In this document: piece after piece, positions 24,276-32,733 of the stretch
Layout: the number at the start of each line of letters is the position of its first letter
How positions within the stretch are numbered: position 1 is the stretch's first letter
Assembly: GCF_001552195.1 (NCBI RefSeq)
Contig: NZ_BCQS01000012.1
Coordinates: forward strand, 186,001 to 250,000
DNA length: 64,000 bases
Origin: Actinomadura latina NBRC 106108
GTDB taxonomy: Bacteria; Actinomycetota; Actinomycetes; Streptosporangiales; Streptosporangiaceae
Direction of reading: 5' to 3'
The notes under the pieces: generated by a model
Databases searched by the model: none
What the model was told of the DNA's origin: nothing
The model's input: the letters and a program-made list of their open reading frames with translations, nothing else
Position numbers and translations under genes: made by a program

Positions 24276-25439
24276 ATGGATCTGCGTGAGTCCGACGCGC
24301 ATCGCGAGTTGCGCGCGGAACTGAGGGCGTACTTCGCGGGCCTGCTGCCCGAGGACGTGCGGCGCCGCGCCGGCGAGCAGGGCGTCGGCGGCGACCGGTT
24401 CCGCGAGATCGTCAAGATGCTCGGCAACGACGGCTGGCTCGGCTACGGCTGGCCGGAGGAGTACGGCGGCCAGGGCAGGTCGATCGCCGAGCAGTACGTG
24501 TTCTTCGACGAGGTGCAGCGGGCCGGGCTGCCGTTCCCGTTCGTGACGGTGAACACGGTCGGCCCGACGCTGATGCGCTTCGGGACGGACGAGCAGAAGA
24601 AGAAGTACCTCCCCGGCATCCTCTCGGGCGACATCGTGTTCGCGATCGGCTACACCGAGCCCGACGCCGGCACCGACCTCGCGTCGCTGCGGACCAGGGC
24701 CGTCCGGGACGGCGACGAGTTCGTCATCGACGGCAGCAAGGTGTTCACGAGCGGCGCCAACACCGCCGACCACATCTGGCTCGCGGCGAGGACCAACCCG
24801 GACGCGCCGAAGCACAAGGGCATCTCGATCCTGATCGTGCCGACCGACGCGGACGGGTTCTCCTGGAGCCCGATCCCGACGGTCGGCGGGATGGTCGTGA
24901 CGTCGACGTACTACAACGGCCTCCGGGTGCCCGCGTCGTCGGTCGTCGGGGACGTCGACGGCGGCTGGAGCCTCATCACCACCCAGCTCAACCACGAGCG
25001 CATCGGCCTCGCCGCGCTCGGCGGCCGGATGATCCGGCTGTGGGAGGACGTCCGGGACTGGGCCCGCGAGAACGGCCTGATCGACCTGCCGTGGGTGCGC
25101 GCCGACCTCGCCCGCACGTACGCGCGGCTTGAGGCGATGCGGCTGATGAACTGGAAGATGACCATGGCCGTCGACGCCGGGACGCTGACGGGCGCGCAGG
25201 CCGGGGCGGCGAAGGCGTACGGGACGGAGACGCACATCTTCGTCCAGCGGACGCTGACCGGGGTGCTGGGGGCGGCCGGCCGGATCCGTCCCGAATCGCC
25301 GGGGGCGGTGCTGTACGGGCAGATCGAGCAGCTGTCCCGGCAGGGCATCGTCAACACGTTCGGCGGCGGCGTCAACGAGGTGCTGCGCGACATGGTCGCC
25401 GTCCAGGGATTGGGTCTGCCGAGGATGAAGCGGTCATGA
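24276..25439 (+). CDS. Acyl-CoA dehydrogenase, FadE29/ChsE2-like catalytic subunit
   Basis: This 387-aa protein has the same length as M. tuberculosis FadE29. It carries the FAD/substrate block 'FAIGYTEPDAGTDLASLRT', 'GSKVFTSGA', 'HKGISILIVPTD' and the catalytic-glutamate context 'LITTQLNHERIGLAALGG'. The C-terminus 'VNTFGGGVNEVLRDMVA' is highly FadE29-like. In the known system FadE28 and FadE29 form a heterotetramer (ChsE1-ChsE2) that dehydrogenates the C22 steroid propionyl-CoA side chain. The FadE28 partner is two genes downstream. A GAGAAGGGG precedes the ATG; its stop overlaps the next gene by 4 bp. Confidence 0.9.
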   Translation: MDLRESDAHRELRAELRAYFAGLLPEDVRRRAGEQGVGGDRFREIVKMLGNDGWLGYGWPEEYGGQGRSIAEQYVFFDEVQRAGLPFPFVTVNTVGPTLMRFGTDEQKKKYLPGILSGDIVFAIGYTEPDAGTDLASLRTRAVRDGDEFVIDGSKVFTSGANTADHIWLAARTNPDAPKHKGISILIVPTDADGFSWSPIPTVGGMVVTSTYYNGLRVPASSVVGDVDGGWSLITTQLNHERIGLAALGGRMIRLWEDVRDWARENGLIDLPWVRADLARTYARLEAMRLMNWKMTMAVDAGTLTGAQAGAAKAYGTETHIFVQRTLTGVLGAAGRIRPESPGAVLYGQIEQLSRQGIVNTFGGGVNEVLRDMVAVQGLGLPRMKRS

Positions 25440-26461
25440 GCGGCGACACGGTGACGAACGGCGACACGGTGACGAACGGCGACACGGTGACGAACGACTA
25501 TGAGGACAGGCTCCAGGCGTGGGTCGGGCGTGAGCTGCTGACCCGCCGCTTCGGGCAGGACCCGGTGAACGTCCCCATGATCCGGCACTGGGTCGAGGCG
25601 ATGGAGGACGGCAATCCCGTCTACCTGGACGAATCCGCCGCCCGCGAGGCCGGACGCGACGGCGTCGTGGCGCCCGCGTCGATGGTGCAGGCGTGGACGA
25701 TGCGCGGCTACGCGGCGTCCGTCCGCCCGGACCCGGCGCCGACCGGTTCCGACGAGCTGACCGCGCTGCTCGCCGACGGCGGCTACACCTCCGTCGTCGC
25801 CACCGACTCGGAGTTCGCGTTCGAGCGCGAGCTGGTGCCGGGCGACCAGGTCAGCGTCGAGGAGGTCGTCGAGGCGATCTCCCCGGAGAAGAAGACCGGG
25901 CTCGGCGCGGGACGCTTCATCTCCACGGTCCGGACGTACCGGGACGCGTCCGGCGAGGTCGTCGCGACACAGCGCTGGCGGCTGCTGCGCTTCCGTCCCG
26001 CCGCGAAGCCGGAGCCCAGGCCGCTGCGGCCGCGCCCGCCGGTCAACCCCGACAACGCGTTCTGGTTCGAGGCGGCGCGCGAGCACAAGCTCGTCATCCA
26101 GCGGTGCGCCGAGTGCAAGTCGCTGCGGCACCCGCCCGGCCCGTGCTGCCCGCAGTGCGGCTCGTTCGAGTGGGACACCGTCGAGGCGCAGGGCGACGGC
26201 CACGTCTACAGCTACGTGATCGCCCACCACCCGCGCCACCCGGCGTTCGACTACCCGCTGGTCATCGCGGTGATCGAGCTCGCCGAGGGGACCCGGCTGA
26301 TCAGCAACATGACCGGGGTCGAGCCCGCGGACGTCGAGGTCGGCATGCCCGTCGTCCTCGACTGGATCGACCCCGACCCCGACCTGTCCCTGCCGGCCTT
26401 CCGCCCGGCCCCGTCCCCGCCGGCGTCCCGCCCGGCGGGCGCAGACGTTGAGGAGCGCTGA
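25436..26461 (+). CDS. ChsH2-like MaoC hydratase/DUF35 fusion
   Basis: In this 341-aa protein, residues about 25-185 form a MaoC-like hotdog and 205-320 a DUF35 module, with a Cys4 zinc ribbon (CAEC at 224-227 and CPQC at 238-241) followed by an OB fold. That is the ChsH2 architecture (311 aa in M. tuberculosis). ChsH2 pairs with ChsH1 for enoyl-CoA hydration, and its DUF35 domain docks the aldolase Ltp2. The N-terminus is odd: GDTVTN occurs three times in a row (residues 3-20), encoded by an exact 18-bp DNA triplication. The ATG overlaps the FadE29-like stop (ATGA). The Pro-rich C-terminal tail is longer than in the model protein. Confidence 0.9.
   Translation: MSGDTVTNGDTVTNGDTVTNDYEDRLQAWVGRELLTRRFGQDPVNVPMIRHWVEAMEDGNPVYLDESAAREAGRDGVVAPASMVQAWTMRGYAASVRPDPAPTGSDELTALLADGGYTSVVATDSEFAFERELVPGDQVSVEEVVEAISPEKKTGLGAGRFISTVRTYRDASGEVVATQRWRLLRFRPAAKPEPRPLRPRPPVNPDNAFWFEAAREHKLVIQRCAECKSLRHPPGPCCPQCGSFEWDTVEAQGDGHVYSYVIAHHPRHPAFDYPLVIAVIELAEGTRLISNMTGVEPADVEVGMPVVLDWIDPDPDLSLPAFRPAPSPPASRPAGADVEER
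25442..25495 (+). repeat. Exact triple 18-bp tandem repeat in ChsH2-like N-terminus
   Basis: The unit GGCGACACGGTGACGAAC occurs three times without mismatch at 25442-25459, 25460-25477 and 25478-25495. It encodes GDTVTN each time. The length keeps the frame, so copy-number change would alter only the flexible N-terminal tail. Confidence 0.95.
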
Positions 26462-27531
26462 TGGACTTCACCCTGGGAGAGGAGCTGGAGGCCGTCCGGG
26501 ACCTGGCCCGGCAGGTCTTCGCCGACCGGGCCGCGCAGGCGCGGATCAAGGCCGCGGAGGAGTCCCGGCACGGCTTCGACGAGAGCCTGTGGACGGAACT
26601 CGCGGAGACCGGCCTGCTCGGCGTCGCGCTGCCGGAGGCGGCCGGCGGGGCGGACCTCGGCATCGCCGGGCTCGCCGTCCTGCTGGAGGAGCAGGGGCGC
26701 ACCGTCGCGCCCGTCCCGGTCTGGCCCGCCGTCGCGGCCGCGTTGACGCTCGCCTCGCACGGGTCGGGTGCGCAGCAGGAGATCGTGCCGTCCGTTCTGG
26801 ACGGGTCGGCGCGGCTGACGGTCGCGCTGGAGGAGTTCGGGCCGTCCGACCCGGCGTCGCCGCGCTGCACCGCCGCGCGGGACGGGGACGGCTGGCTGCT
26901 GACCGGCACCAAGGCGGTCGTTCCCACGCCGTTCGGGACGAGCCACGTGCTCGTGTCGGCCTCGTCGGCCGACGGGCCCGGGCTGTTCCTGGTCGAGACG
27001 TCCGCCGGTTCCTGGGAGCGCGCCGAAACGACGAGCCGCGACGTCGCCGGGCACCTCACCCTCGACGGCGCCCCCGCGCAGGCCCTTGCTTCCGGCGCCC
27101 TGGACGCGCTGCTGCGGACGGTGCGCGTGTCGCTCGCCGCCGTCCAGGTCGGCGTGGCCGACGGCGCGCTGCGCATGGCCGCCGGCTACCTGGCCGGACG
27201 CGAGCAGTTCGGCCGGCCGCTCGCCACGTTCCAGGCCGCGCAGCACCAGCTCGCCGACTGCTACATCGAGATCGACGCGCTCCGCGTCTGCCTCTGGCAC
27301 GCCGTCTCGCTGGTCGCCGCCGGGGAGGACGCCGAGACCGCCGTCCTCGTCGCCAAGTGGTGGTCGGACGAGGGCGGGCTGAACGTCGTCCACCGCGTCC
27401 AGCACCTGCACGGCGGCATCGGCGTGGACGTCGACTACCCGGTGCACCGCCACTTCCTGTGGGGCAAGCAGCTCGCCGGGACGCTCGGCGGCGCGTCGTA
27501 CGACCTCGACCTGCTGGGAGCCGCGCTGTGA
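26461..27531 (+). CDS. Acyl-CoA dehydrogenase-like, FadE28/ChsE1-like subunit
   Basis: This 356-aa protein has weak N-terminal ACAD conservation but a clear C-terminal ACAD helical domain ('GREQFGRPLATFQAAQHQLA', 'HRVQHLHGGIGVDVDYPVHR'). The catalytic Glu context (NER/NHER) is absent, as expected for the FadE28 partner that shapes the heterotetramer while FadE29 supplies the base. 'HLHGGIGVDVDYPVHRHF' and 'LGGASYDLDLLGA' recall the FadE28 C-terminus. The start overlaps the previous stop by one base (TGATG), and the end overlaps the ChsH1-like GTG. In M. tuberculosis fadE28 and fadE29 are adjacent; here chsH2 lies between them. Confidence 0.87.
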   Translation: MDFTLGEELEAVRDLARQVFADRAAQARIKAAEESRHGFDESLWTELAETGLLGVALPEAAGGADLGIAGLAVLLEEQGRTVAPVPVWPAVAAALTLASHGSGAQQEIVPSVLDGSARLTVALEEFGPSDPASPRCTAARDGDGWLLTGTKAVVPTPFGTSHVLVSASSADGPGLFLVETSAGSWERAETTSRDVAGHLTLDGAPAQALASGALDALLRTVRVSLAAVQVGVADGALRMAAGYLAGREQFGRPLATFQAAQHQLADCYIEIDALRVCLWHAVSLVAAGEDAETAVLVAKWWSDEGGLNVVHRVQHLHGGIGVDVDYPVHRHFLWGKQLAGTLGGASYDLDLLGAAL

Positions 27532-27956
27532 AGCGGTTCCAGGACGTGGCGGTGGGGGAGGAGCTCCCGGAGCTGAGCATCCCGCTGACCCGCACGATGA
27601 TCGTCGCGACCGCGCTCGCGAGCCGCGACTACCAGGACGTCCACCACGACCCGGCGCTCGCCGTCGAGCGCGGCTCCAAGGACGTCTTCATGAACATCCT
27701 GACGACCAACGGGCTCGTCGAGCGGTACGTGACGGGCTGGGCCGGGCCCGCCGCCGTCGTGAAGGCCATCAAGATCCGGCTCGGCGCGCCCAACTACCCG
27801 GGCGACACCATGGTCCTGACCGGCACCGTCGCGGAGAAGCGGGACGGCGGCCGCGTCGAGATCAAGGTGCGCGGCGTGAACGAGATCGGCCCGCACGTGA
27901 CCGGGACGGTCGTCGTCCAACTGCCCGTCGTTCCAGCGCAGGGGAGTGACGCATGA
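27528..27956 (+). CDS. ChsH1-like MaoC hydratase subunit
   Basis: This 142-aa single-hotdog protein starts at GTG 27528, inside the FadE28-like stop (GTGA). The R-hydratase signature 'YQDVHHDPALAVERGSKDVF' carries the catalytic Asp/His pair. M. tuberculosis ChsH1 is 129 aa and contributes the active hydratase half of the ChsH1-ChsH2 heterotetramer, adding water to the side-chain enoyl-CoA made by ChsE1-ChsE2. Gene order here (chsH2, fadE28, chsH1, ltp2) supports the same assembly. The stop overlaps the next ATG by 4 bp. Confidence 0.88.
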   Translation: MKRFQDVAVGEELPELSIPLTRTMIVATALASRDYQDVHHDPALAVERGSKDVFMNILTTNGLVERYVTGWAGPAAVVKAIKIRLGAPNYPGDTMVLTGTVAEKRDGGRVEIKVRGVNEIGPHVTGTVVVQLPVVPAQGSDA

Positions 27957-29128
27957 GCGTGCTGCCAGGGGCCGCCGCGATCGCCGGGATCGGCGCCACG
28001 GAGTTCTCCAAGGAGTCCGGCCGCAGCGAACTGCGGCTCGCCTGCGAGGCGGTGCTGGCCGCGATCACCGACGCCGGGCTGCAGCCGTCCGACGTGGACG
28101 GGATGGTGACGTTCACCGCCGACACCAGCTCCGAGATCCACATCGCCCGCAACCTCGGCATCGGCGAGCTGAAGTTCTTCTCCCGTGTCGGGCACGGCGG
28201 CGGCGCCGCCTGCGGCACCGTCCAGCAGGCGGCGATGGCCGTCGCGACCGGCGTCGCCGACGTCGTGGTCTGCTACCGGGCGTTCAACGAGCGGTCCGGG
28301 ACGCGGTACGGCCTCGGCCAGGCGGACCGCCCGATGGACGTCAGCGCCGACAGCGCCGCGTACGCGTGGATGAACCCGTTCGGGCTGTCGACCCCCGCCC
28401 AGTGGGTCGCCATGTTCGCCCGCCGCTACATGCACGAGTACGGCGCGACCAGCGAGGACTTCGGCCGCATCGCCGTCGTCGACCGGGCGCACGCCGCGAA
28501 GAACCCGGCCGCGTGGTTCTACGGGCGTCCGATCACGCTGGCGGACCACCAGGCGTCCCGCTGGATCGCCGAGCCGCTCCGGCTGCTGGACTGCTGCCAG
28601 GAGAGCGACGGCGGCCAGGCTCTCGTGGTCGTCTCCGCCGAGCGCGCCCGCGACCTGCCGCACCGTCCGGCTCTGATCTGGGGTGCGGCGCAGGGGTCCG
28701 GCAACGACCAGCACATGATGACGAGCTACTACCGCTCCGAGATCACCGGCATCCCCGAAATGGGGCTGGTGGGACGGCAGCTGTACGCGCAGTCGCGGTT
28801 GACGCCGGCCGATGTGCAGGCCGCCATTCTGTACGACCACTTCACGCCGCTGGTGCTGCCTCAGCTTGAAGAGCTGGGCTTCTGCGCCAAGGGTGAGGCC
28901 AAGGACTTCGTCGCGGACGGCAATCTCGAACACGGCGGCCGGCTCCCGTTCAACACCCACGGCGGGCAGCTCGGGGAGGCGTACATCCACGGCATGAACG
29001 GAATCGCGGAAGCGGTGCGCCTGCTGCGCGGCACGTCGCCGAACCAGCCGGGGGACGTCCACAACGTGCTGGTCACCGCCGGGACCGGCGTCCCGACCAG
29101 CGGGCTCGTCCTGGGGGCGGACACGTGA
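27953..29128 (+). CDS. Ltp2-like thiolase-fold steroid retro-aldolase
   Basis: This 391-aa protein of the lipid-transfer-protein/thiolase-like group is very close to Ltp2: 'IAGIGATEFSKESGRSELRL', 'GHGGGAACGTVQQAAMAVA', 'SRWIAEPLRLLDCCQESDGG' and 'NTHGGQLGEAYIHGMNGIAE' are all characteristic. Ltp2 does not perform thiolysis. With ChsH2's DUF35 domain it cleaves 17-hydroxy-3-oxo-4-pregnene-20-carboxyl-CoA by retro-aldol reaction, releasing propionyl-CoA and the 17-keto steroid. That would complete side-chain removal. ATGA coupling to the ChsH1-like gene and GTGA coupling to the next gene place it within one translationally linked set. Confidence 0.93.
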   Translation: MSVLPGAAAIAGIGATEFSKESGRSELRLACEAVLAAITDAGLQPSDVDGMVTFTADTSSEIHIARNLGIGELKFFSRVGHGGGAACGTVQQAAMAVATGVADVVVCYRAFNERSGTRYGLGQADRPMDVSADSAAYAWMNPFGLSTPAQWVAMFARRYMHEYGATSEDFGRIAVVDRAHAAKNPAAWFYGRPITLADHQASRWIAEPLRLLDCCQESDGGQALVVVSAERARDLPHRPALIWGAAQGSGNDQHMMTSYYRSEITGIPEMGLVGRQLYAQSRLTPADVQAAILYDHFTPLVLPQLEELGFCAKGEAKDFVADGNLEHGGRLPFNTHGGQLGEAYIHGMNGIAEAVRLLRGTSPNQPGDVHNVLVTAGTGVPTSGLVLGADT

Positions 29129-29913
29129 GCGAGTGGCGCGGGCGGGACCTCGGCACCAGGACCGTCACCTACGACGAAACGCAGGCCATCCTTTATGCGC
29201 TCGCGGTCGGCGCTGACGCGTCCGACCTGGACCTGGTGTTCGAAGAGCGCCTTCGCGTCCTTCCCGCGTTCGCGCTGACGCTCGCCCAATGGGCGCCGGA
29301 CGTGCTGGGTTCGGCCGGTGCTTTCGATGTGCGGACGGCCGTTCACGGGACGCAGCGTCTCCGCGTCCGGAATCCCCTTCCGCGCTCGGGTGCCGTGGAG
29401 ATGGCGGCGCGCGTGGCCGAGGTCTGGGACAAGGGCTCGGCGGCGGTCTTCGACGTGGCGGTGGAAAGCGAGTACTTCGAAGCCACCTGGTCGATCTTCG
29501 CCCCGGGCTGCGGCGGCTTCGGCGGCGAGCGGGGCCCGTCCGCCCGCCGGCGTCCCGACGCCGCCCCCTCCGGAGCGCTGGCCGTGCGGACCGCCGCCAA
29601 CCAGGCGGCCCTCTACCGCCTCCTCGGCGACCGCCACCACCTGCACATCGACCCGGGAGCGGCGAAGGCGGCCGGGATGCCGCGCCCCATCATGCACGGC
29701 CTGTGCACGCTGGCCGCCATCACGCTTCCGCTGGCCGCGTCGCTCGGCGCCCACCCGGCCGACCTGCAGGAGCTGGAAGGCCGCTTCGCCGCTCCGGTCT
29801 TTCCCGGCGACGGACTCCGTGTCGAGACCTGGAAGGACGACGCGGCGGTGCTCTTCGAGGCCGCGGCGGACGACCGGACGGTCATCTCAGCGGGGCGCGT
29901 CCGCTTCGCCTGA
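29125..29913 (+). CDS. Double-hotdog MaoC hydratase (ChsH3/HSD17B4-like)
   Basis: This 262-aa protein has two hotdog halves; the second contains the R-specific hydratase motif 'GDRHHLHIDPGAAKAAGMPR' with the catalytic Asp/His. The size and last position of the operon recall the ChsH3-type enoyl-CoA hydratases acting on longer steroid side chains, whereas ChsH1-ChsH2 serves the last cycle. GTG start at 29125 overlaps the Ltp2-like stop (GTGA). A short GC hairpin follows the stop. The assignment to a specific side-chain step is inferred. Confidence 0.82.
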   Translation: MSEWRGRDLGTRTVTYDETQAILYALAVGADASDLDLVFEERLRVLPAFALTLAQWAPDVLGSAGAFDVRTAVHGTQRLRVRNPLPRSGAVEMAARVAEVWDKGSAAVFDVAVESEYFEATWSIFAPGCGGFGGERGPSARRRPDAAPSGALAVRTAANQAALYRLLGDRHHLHIDPGAAKAAGMPRPIMHGLCTLAAITLPLAASLGAHPADLQELEGRFAAPVFPGDGLRVETWKDDAAVLFEAAADDRTVISAGRVRFA

Positions 29914-29915
29914 CC

Positions 29916-29931
29916 GGCCGCCGGTGCGGCC
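29916..29931 (+). terminator. Short GC hairpin after the side-chain operon
   Basis: GGCCGC, a CGGT loop and GCGGCC form a 6-bp stem immediately after the last stop (29913), followed by CTTCTC. It is a modest candidate terminator between this operon and the convergent MFS gene. Confidence 0.4.
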
Positions 29932-29969
29932 CTTCTCACGATCGGCGCGCGTCCCGTCGGCGTCCAGAG

Positions 29970-31208
29970 TCATGTGCCGGCGCCGGCGGCCGGGACCGTT
30001 TCATCGGCCGGCGCACCGGCCGACCGGGTGCGCCGGGCCTTCCCGCCGGTGCCGAGCATGACGAGCAGCGAGGCCGCCGTGAGCGCGACCCCGAACCACA
30101 CCACGCTCGTGACGCCCGAATGGTCGGCGAGCAGCCCGCCGAAGAGCGCTCCCAGCGCGATCGACGTGTTGTACGCCATCGTGTTGAGCGACATCGCGGC
30201 TTCGAACGTGTCGGGCGCGGCGGCGAGCGTCATGTTGACCTGGGACAGCTGGACGACGCCGAAGGACAGGCCCCAGAGCACCAGCGCGGCGATCGCGCCG
30301 GCCCGTCCGCCGCCGATCGCGAGCAGCAGCGACAGGGCGGCTACGAGACCCAGGCAGCCGACGATGTAGCTGCCCCGCAGGCTTCGGTTCACCGTGTACC
30401 CGGCGACGAAGTTCCCGACGGCGCCCCCGACGCCGAAGATGATCAGCACCACGGTGATGAAGGCGGATGAGGCGGACGCGTTCTCCTCCAGGAACGGCCG
30501 CACGAACGTGTAGGCCCCGAAGTGGCCGAGCACGAAGAGCACGACGATGATCAGCACCGAGCGGAGCGGCACGTTCCGCACCGGGAGCCCGAAGACCGCG
30601 CGGACCGAGACGGCGTTCTGCGAAGGCAGTGAGGGGACCGCGGCGGCGACCGTCAGGAGCACCAGCAGGCTGAGGCCGGCCCAGATGAGGAACGTGGCCC
30701 GCCAGCCGGTGAGGTCCTCCAGGACCGTCCCCAGCGGTATGCCCACCACCGTGGCGATCGAGATGCCGGACATCACGGTCGCGGCGGCCCGGCTCGCGTA
30801 GCGTTCCGGGACGAGGCGGACCGCCATGCTCACGCCGATGGCCCAGAACACTCCGCTGGCGAATCCCATGGTGAGCCGCGTCGCCAGGACCACCGGATAG
30901 TTCGGTGAGACGGCCGTGACCAGGTTCCCCAGCGCCAGTACGGCCAGCAGCGCGGACAGCAGCACGCGCCGGTTGACCCGCCGCGTCCACGCCACGATGA
31001 ACGTGACGCCCAGTCCTGCCGAGACTCCGTACAGGGTGACCATCAGCGCGGCGACTCCCACGGAGATGTCCAGGCTCGTGCTCAGCGGGGTGAGCAGGCC
31101 GATGGGCATCAGCTCCGTCGTAAGGAAGACGAACAGGCTGGCGGTGATGGCCGCGACCCCCAGCCATCCGCGCAGCGGCGAGTGCGATGCTTCCTCGCGT
31201 TCGATCAT
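29970..31208 (-). CDS. MFS transporter (DHA1-like efflux permease)
   Basis: This 412-aa protein has about twelve hydrophobic segments and the DHA1-type motif between TM2 and TM3 ('VNRRVLLSALLAVLALGN'). 'MSGISIATVVGIPLGTVLED' in TM5 resembles the antiporter motif C of drug and sugar efflux permeases (AraJ/YdhP-like). A Thr/Ala-rich polar tail ends the protein. It is divergent from a MarR gene, and a perfect palindrome TTTCAACGTTGAAA overlaps its leader and Shine-Dalgarno, so repression by that MarR protein is likely. The exported compound is unknown. Confidence 0.87.
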   Translation of the reverse strand: MIEREEASHSPLRGWLGVAAITASLFVFLTTELMPIGLLTPLSTSLDISVGVAALMVTLYGVSAGLGVTFIVAWTRRVNRRVLLSALLAVLALGNLVTAVSPNYPVVLATRLTMGFASGVFWAIGVSMAVRLVPERYASRAAATVMSGISIATVVGIPLGTVLEDLTGWRATFLIWAGLSLLVLLTVAAAVPSLPSQNAVSVRAVFGLPVRNVPLRSVLIIVVLFVLGHFGAYTFVRPFLEENASASSAFITVVLIIFGVGGAVGNFVAGYTVNRSLRGSYIVGCLGLVAALSLLLAIGGGRAGAIAALVLWGLSFGVVQLSQVNMTLAAAPDTFEAAMSLNTMAYNTSIALGALFGGLLADHSGVTSVVWFGVALTAASLLVMLGTGGKARRTRSAGAPADETVPAAGAGT

Positions 31209-31216
31209 CGGTCACC

Positions 31217-31230
31217 TTTCAACGTTGAAA
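31217..31230. promoter_or_regulatory. MarR operator candidate, perfect palindrome
   Basis: TTTCAACGTTGAAA is a 14-bp perfect palindrome 9 bp upstream of the MFS start codon. A related TTCAATGCTGA follows at 31233-31243. Confidence 0.65.
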
Positions 31231-31278
31231 TGTTCAATGCTGATGACGGTAGGTCGGCTGATACCTTGATGTCAAACA

Positions 31279-31290
31279 GTTCAACGCTGA
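31279..31290. promoter_or_regulatory. Second MarR operator-like element
   Basis: GTTCAACGCTGA repeats the TTCAACG half of the palindrome at 31217-31230 and lies 10 bp before the marR GTG, next to its Shine-Dalgarno. This suggests autoregulation. Confidence 0.5.
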
Positions 31291-31299
31291 GGAGTCCGC

Positions 31300-31815
31300 G
31301 TGGCACGTGATGCCGTCGACGTCGTGCTGGAGCAGTGGGCCCGCGCCCGGCCGGACCTCGACGCGTCCCCGATGCGGGTCCTCGGCCGCCTCTCCCGGGT
31401 GACCCGGATCGCCGAGCGCGAACTGAAGAACCTCTTCAACGAGTTCGGGCTGGAGAGAGGCGAGTTCGACGTCCTCGCCACACTCAGGCGTGCCGCCCCG
31501 TCCGGCGGCATGACCGCGGGCATGCTGGCCCGCTCCTCGATGGTGACCTCGGGCGCCGTCACCAACCGGCTCGACCGGCTCGTCGCGAAGGGCTACGTCA
31601 CGCGCGACCTCGACCCCGCCAACCGGCGGACCGTCATCGTCGCCCTCACCCCCGCCGGCCGCGAACTCATCGACCGCGCCGTAGCCGCCCACGTGGACAA
31701 CGAGCGCCGCATCCTCGCCGCACTCGACCAAGGCCAGCAGGACGACCTCGCCGCGACCCTCCGCACCCTCCTACTGAGCCTCGGCGACGAAGCAACCTCC
31801 CCGACCGCTCCCTAG
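31300..31815 (+). CDS. MarR-family transcriptional regulator
   Basis: This 171-aa protein has a central winged helix: 'EFDVLATLRRAAPSGGMTAG', 'LARSSMVTSGAVTNRLDRL' (recognition helix) and 'GYVTRDLDPANRRTVIVAL' (wing with the conserved D-x-R). The N- and C-terminal helices form the dimer interface. The GTG at 31300 has GAGGAG about 6 nt upstream. It is divergent from an MFS exporter and separated by 91 bp containing palindromic TTCAACG elements, the classic layout of a ligand-responsive efflux repressor. The ligand is unknown. Confidence 0.9.
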   Translation: MARDAVDVVLEQWARARPDLDASPMRVLGRLSRVTRIAERELKNLFNEFGLERGEFDVLATLRRAAPSGGMTAGMLARSSMVTSGAVTNRLDRLVAKGYVTRDLDPANRRTVIVALTPAGRELIDRAVAAHVDNERRILAALDQGQQDDLAATLRTLLLSLGDEATSPTAP

Positions 31816-32103
31816 CCTCGCACGGTCCTTGCCCCTTGGAGGGTCCCGGGCTTGCCGGACGAACCGGGGGCGGTGTCCAAGCGGGGGAGGCGCGGCGCCC
31901 GCCGACGCCGGTGACGCCGCAGGTCATGCGGCATATGGCCGGGAACGTACGGCAGCATCCGACCAAGGGCGAGCCCACGCCTGGGCAATGCGTGACGTTT
32001 CTTCATATTTGCCGGAAATGTCACCGTCGCAGTGCCGCCGTTTCCGATCCCCCTCGGGGCGCCCCCCGCCCTGGCCGGGAACGGCCGCGGAAGGGCTCCC
32101 CCG

Positions 32104-32733
32104 ATGCGACGCCTGCTTTTGTTCCTGCTACCGGCCGTCCTGGGCGCGGCGCTGATCGGCGTCCTGGACGCGCCGGCGTCCGCGACCCCGCCCAACATCC
32201 CGTCCGCCGCCACGGCCGCGAGCCGCCTGGCCGCCCTCACCGTCGCCGCCGAATCGCACGGCAGCACCTACGACCGCGACCTGTTCCCGCACTGGATCAC
32301 CATCTCCGGTGCGTGCAACACCCGCGAGACCGTCCTCAAGCGGGACGGGACGAGCGTCGTCACCAACTCGTCCTGCGCCGCCACGTCCGGCCGCTGGTAC
32401 TCGCCCTACGACGGCGCGACCTGGACCGCCGCGTCCGACCTGGACATCGACCACATGGTGCCGCTCGCCGAGGCGTGGGCGTCCGGCGCCTGGGCCTGGA
32501 CGACCTCCCGCCGCCAGACCTACGCCAACGACCTCGGCGGCCCCGAGCTGTGGGCCGTCACCGACAACGTGAACCAGTCCAAGAGCGACAAGGACCCGGC
32601 GGAATGGCAGCCGCCGCGCAGCGCGTTCCGCTGCACCTACGCCCGTGCCTGGATCCAGGTGAAGTGGTACTACGGCCTCACCGTCGACAGCGCCGAAAAG
32701 AGCGCCCTCAACTCAATGCTCGCCACCTGCTGA
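32104..32733 (+). CDS. Secreted HNH nuclease (DUF1524-type)
   Basis: This 209-aa exported protein has a signal peptide MRRLLLFLLPAVLGAALIG with probable cleavage after ASA (residues about 28-30). The mature part carries the DUF1524/HNH core 'DLDIDHMVPLAEAWASGA', followed by 'NVNQSKSDKDPAEWQPP'. This matches the small secreted HNH nucleases common in Streptomyces and relatives, presumed to degrade extracellular DNA or RNA. ATG 32104 is chosen because the signal peptide begins there and GGAAGGG lies about 9 nt upstream. Four cysteines in the mature part could form disulfides. Confidence 0.85.
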   Translation: MRRLLLFLLPAVLGAALIGVLDAPASATPPNIPSAATAASRLAALTVAAESHGSTYDRDLFPHWITISGACNTRETVLKRDGTSVVTNSSCAATSGRWYSPYDGATWTAASDLDIDHMVPLAEAWASGAWAWTTSRRQTYANDLGGPELWAVTDNVNQSKSDKDPAEWQPPRSAFRCTYARAWIQVKWYYGLTVDSAEKSALNSMLATC

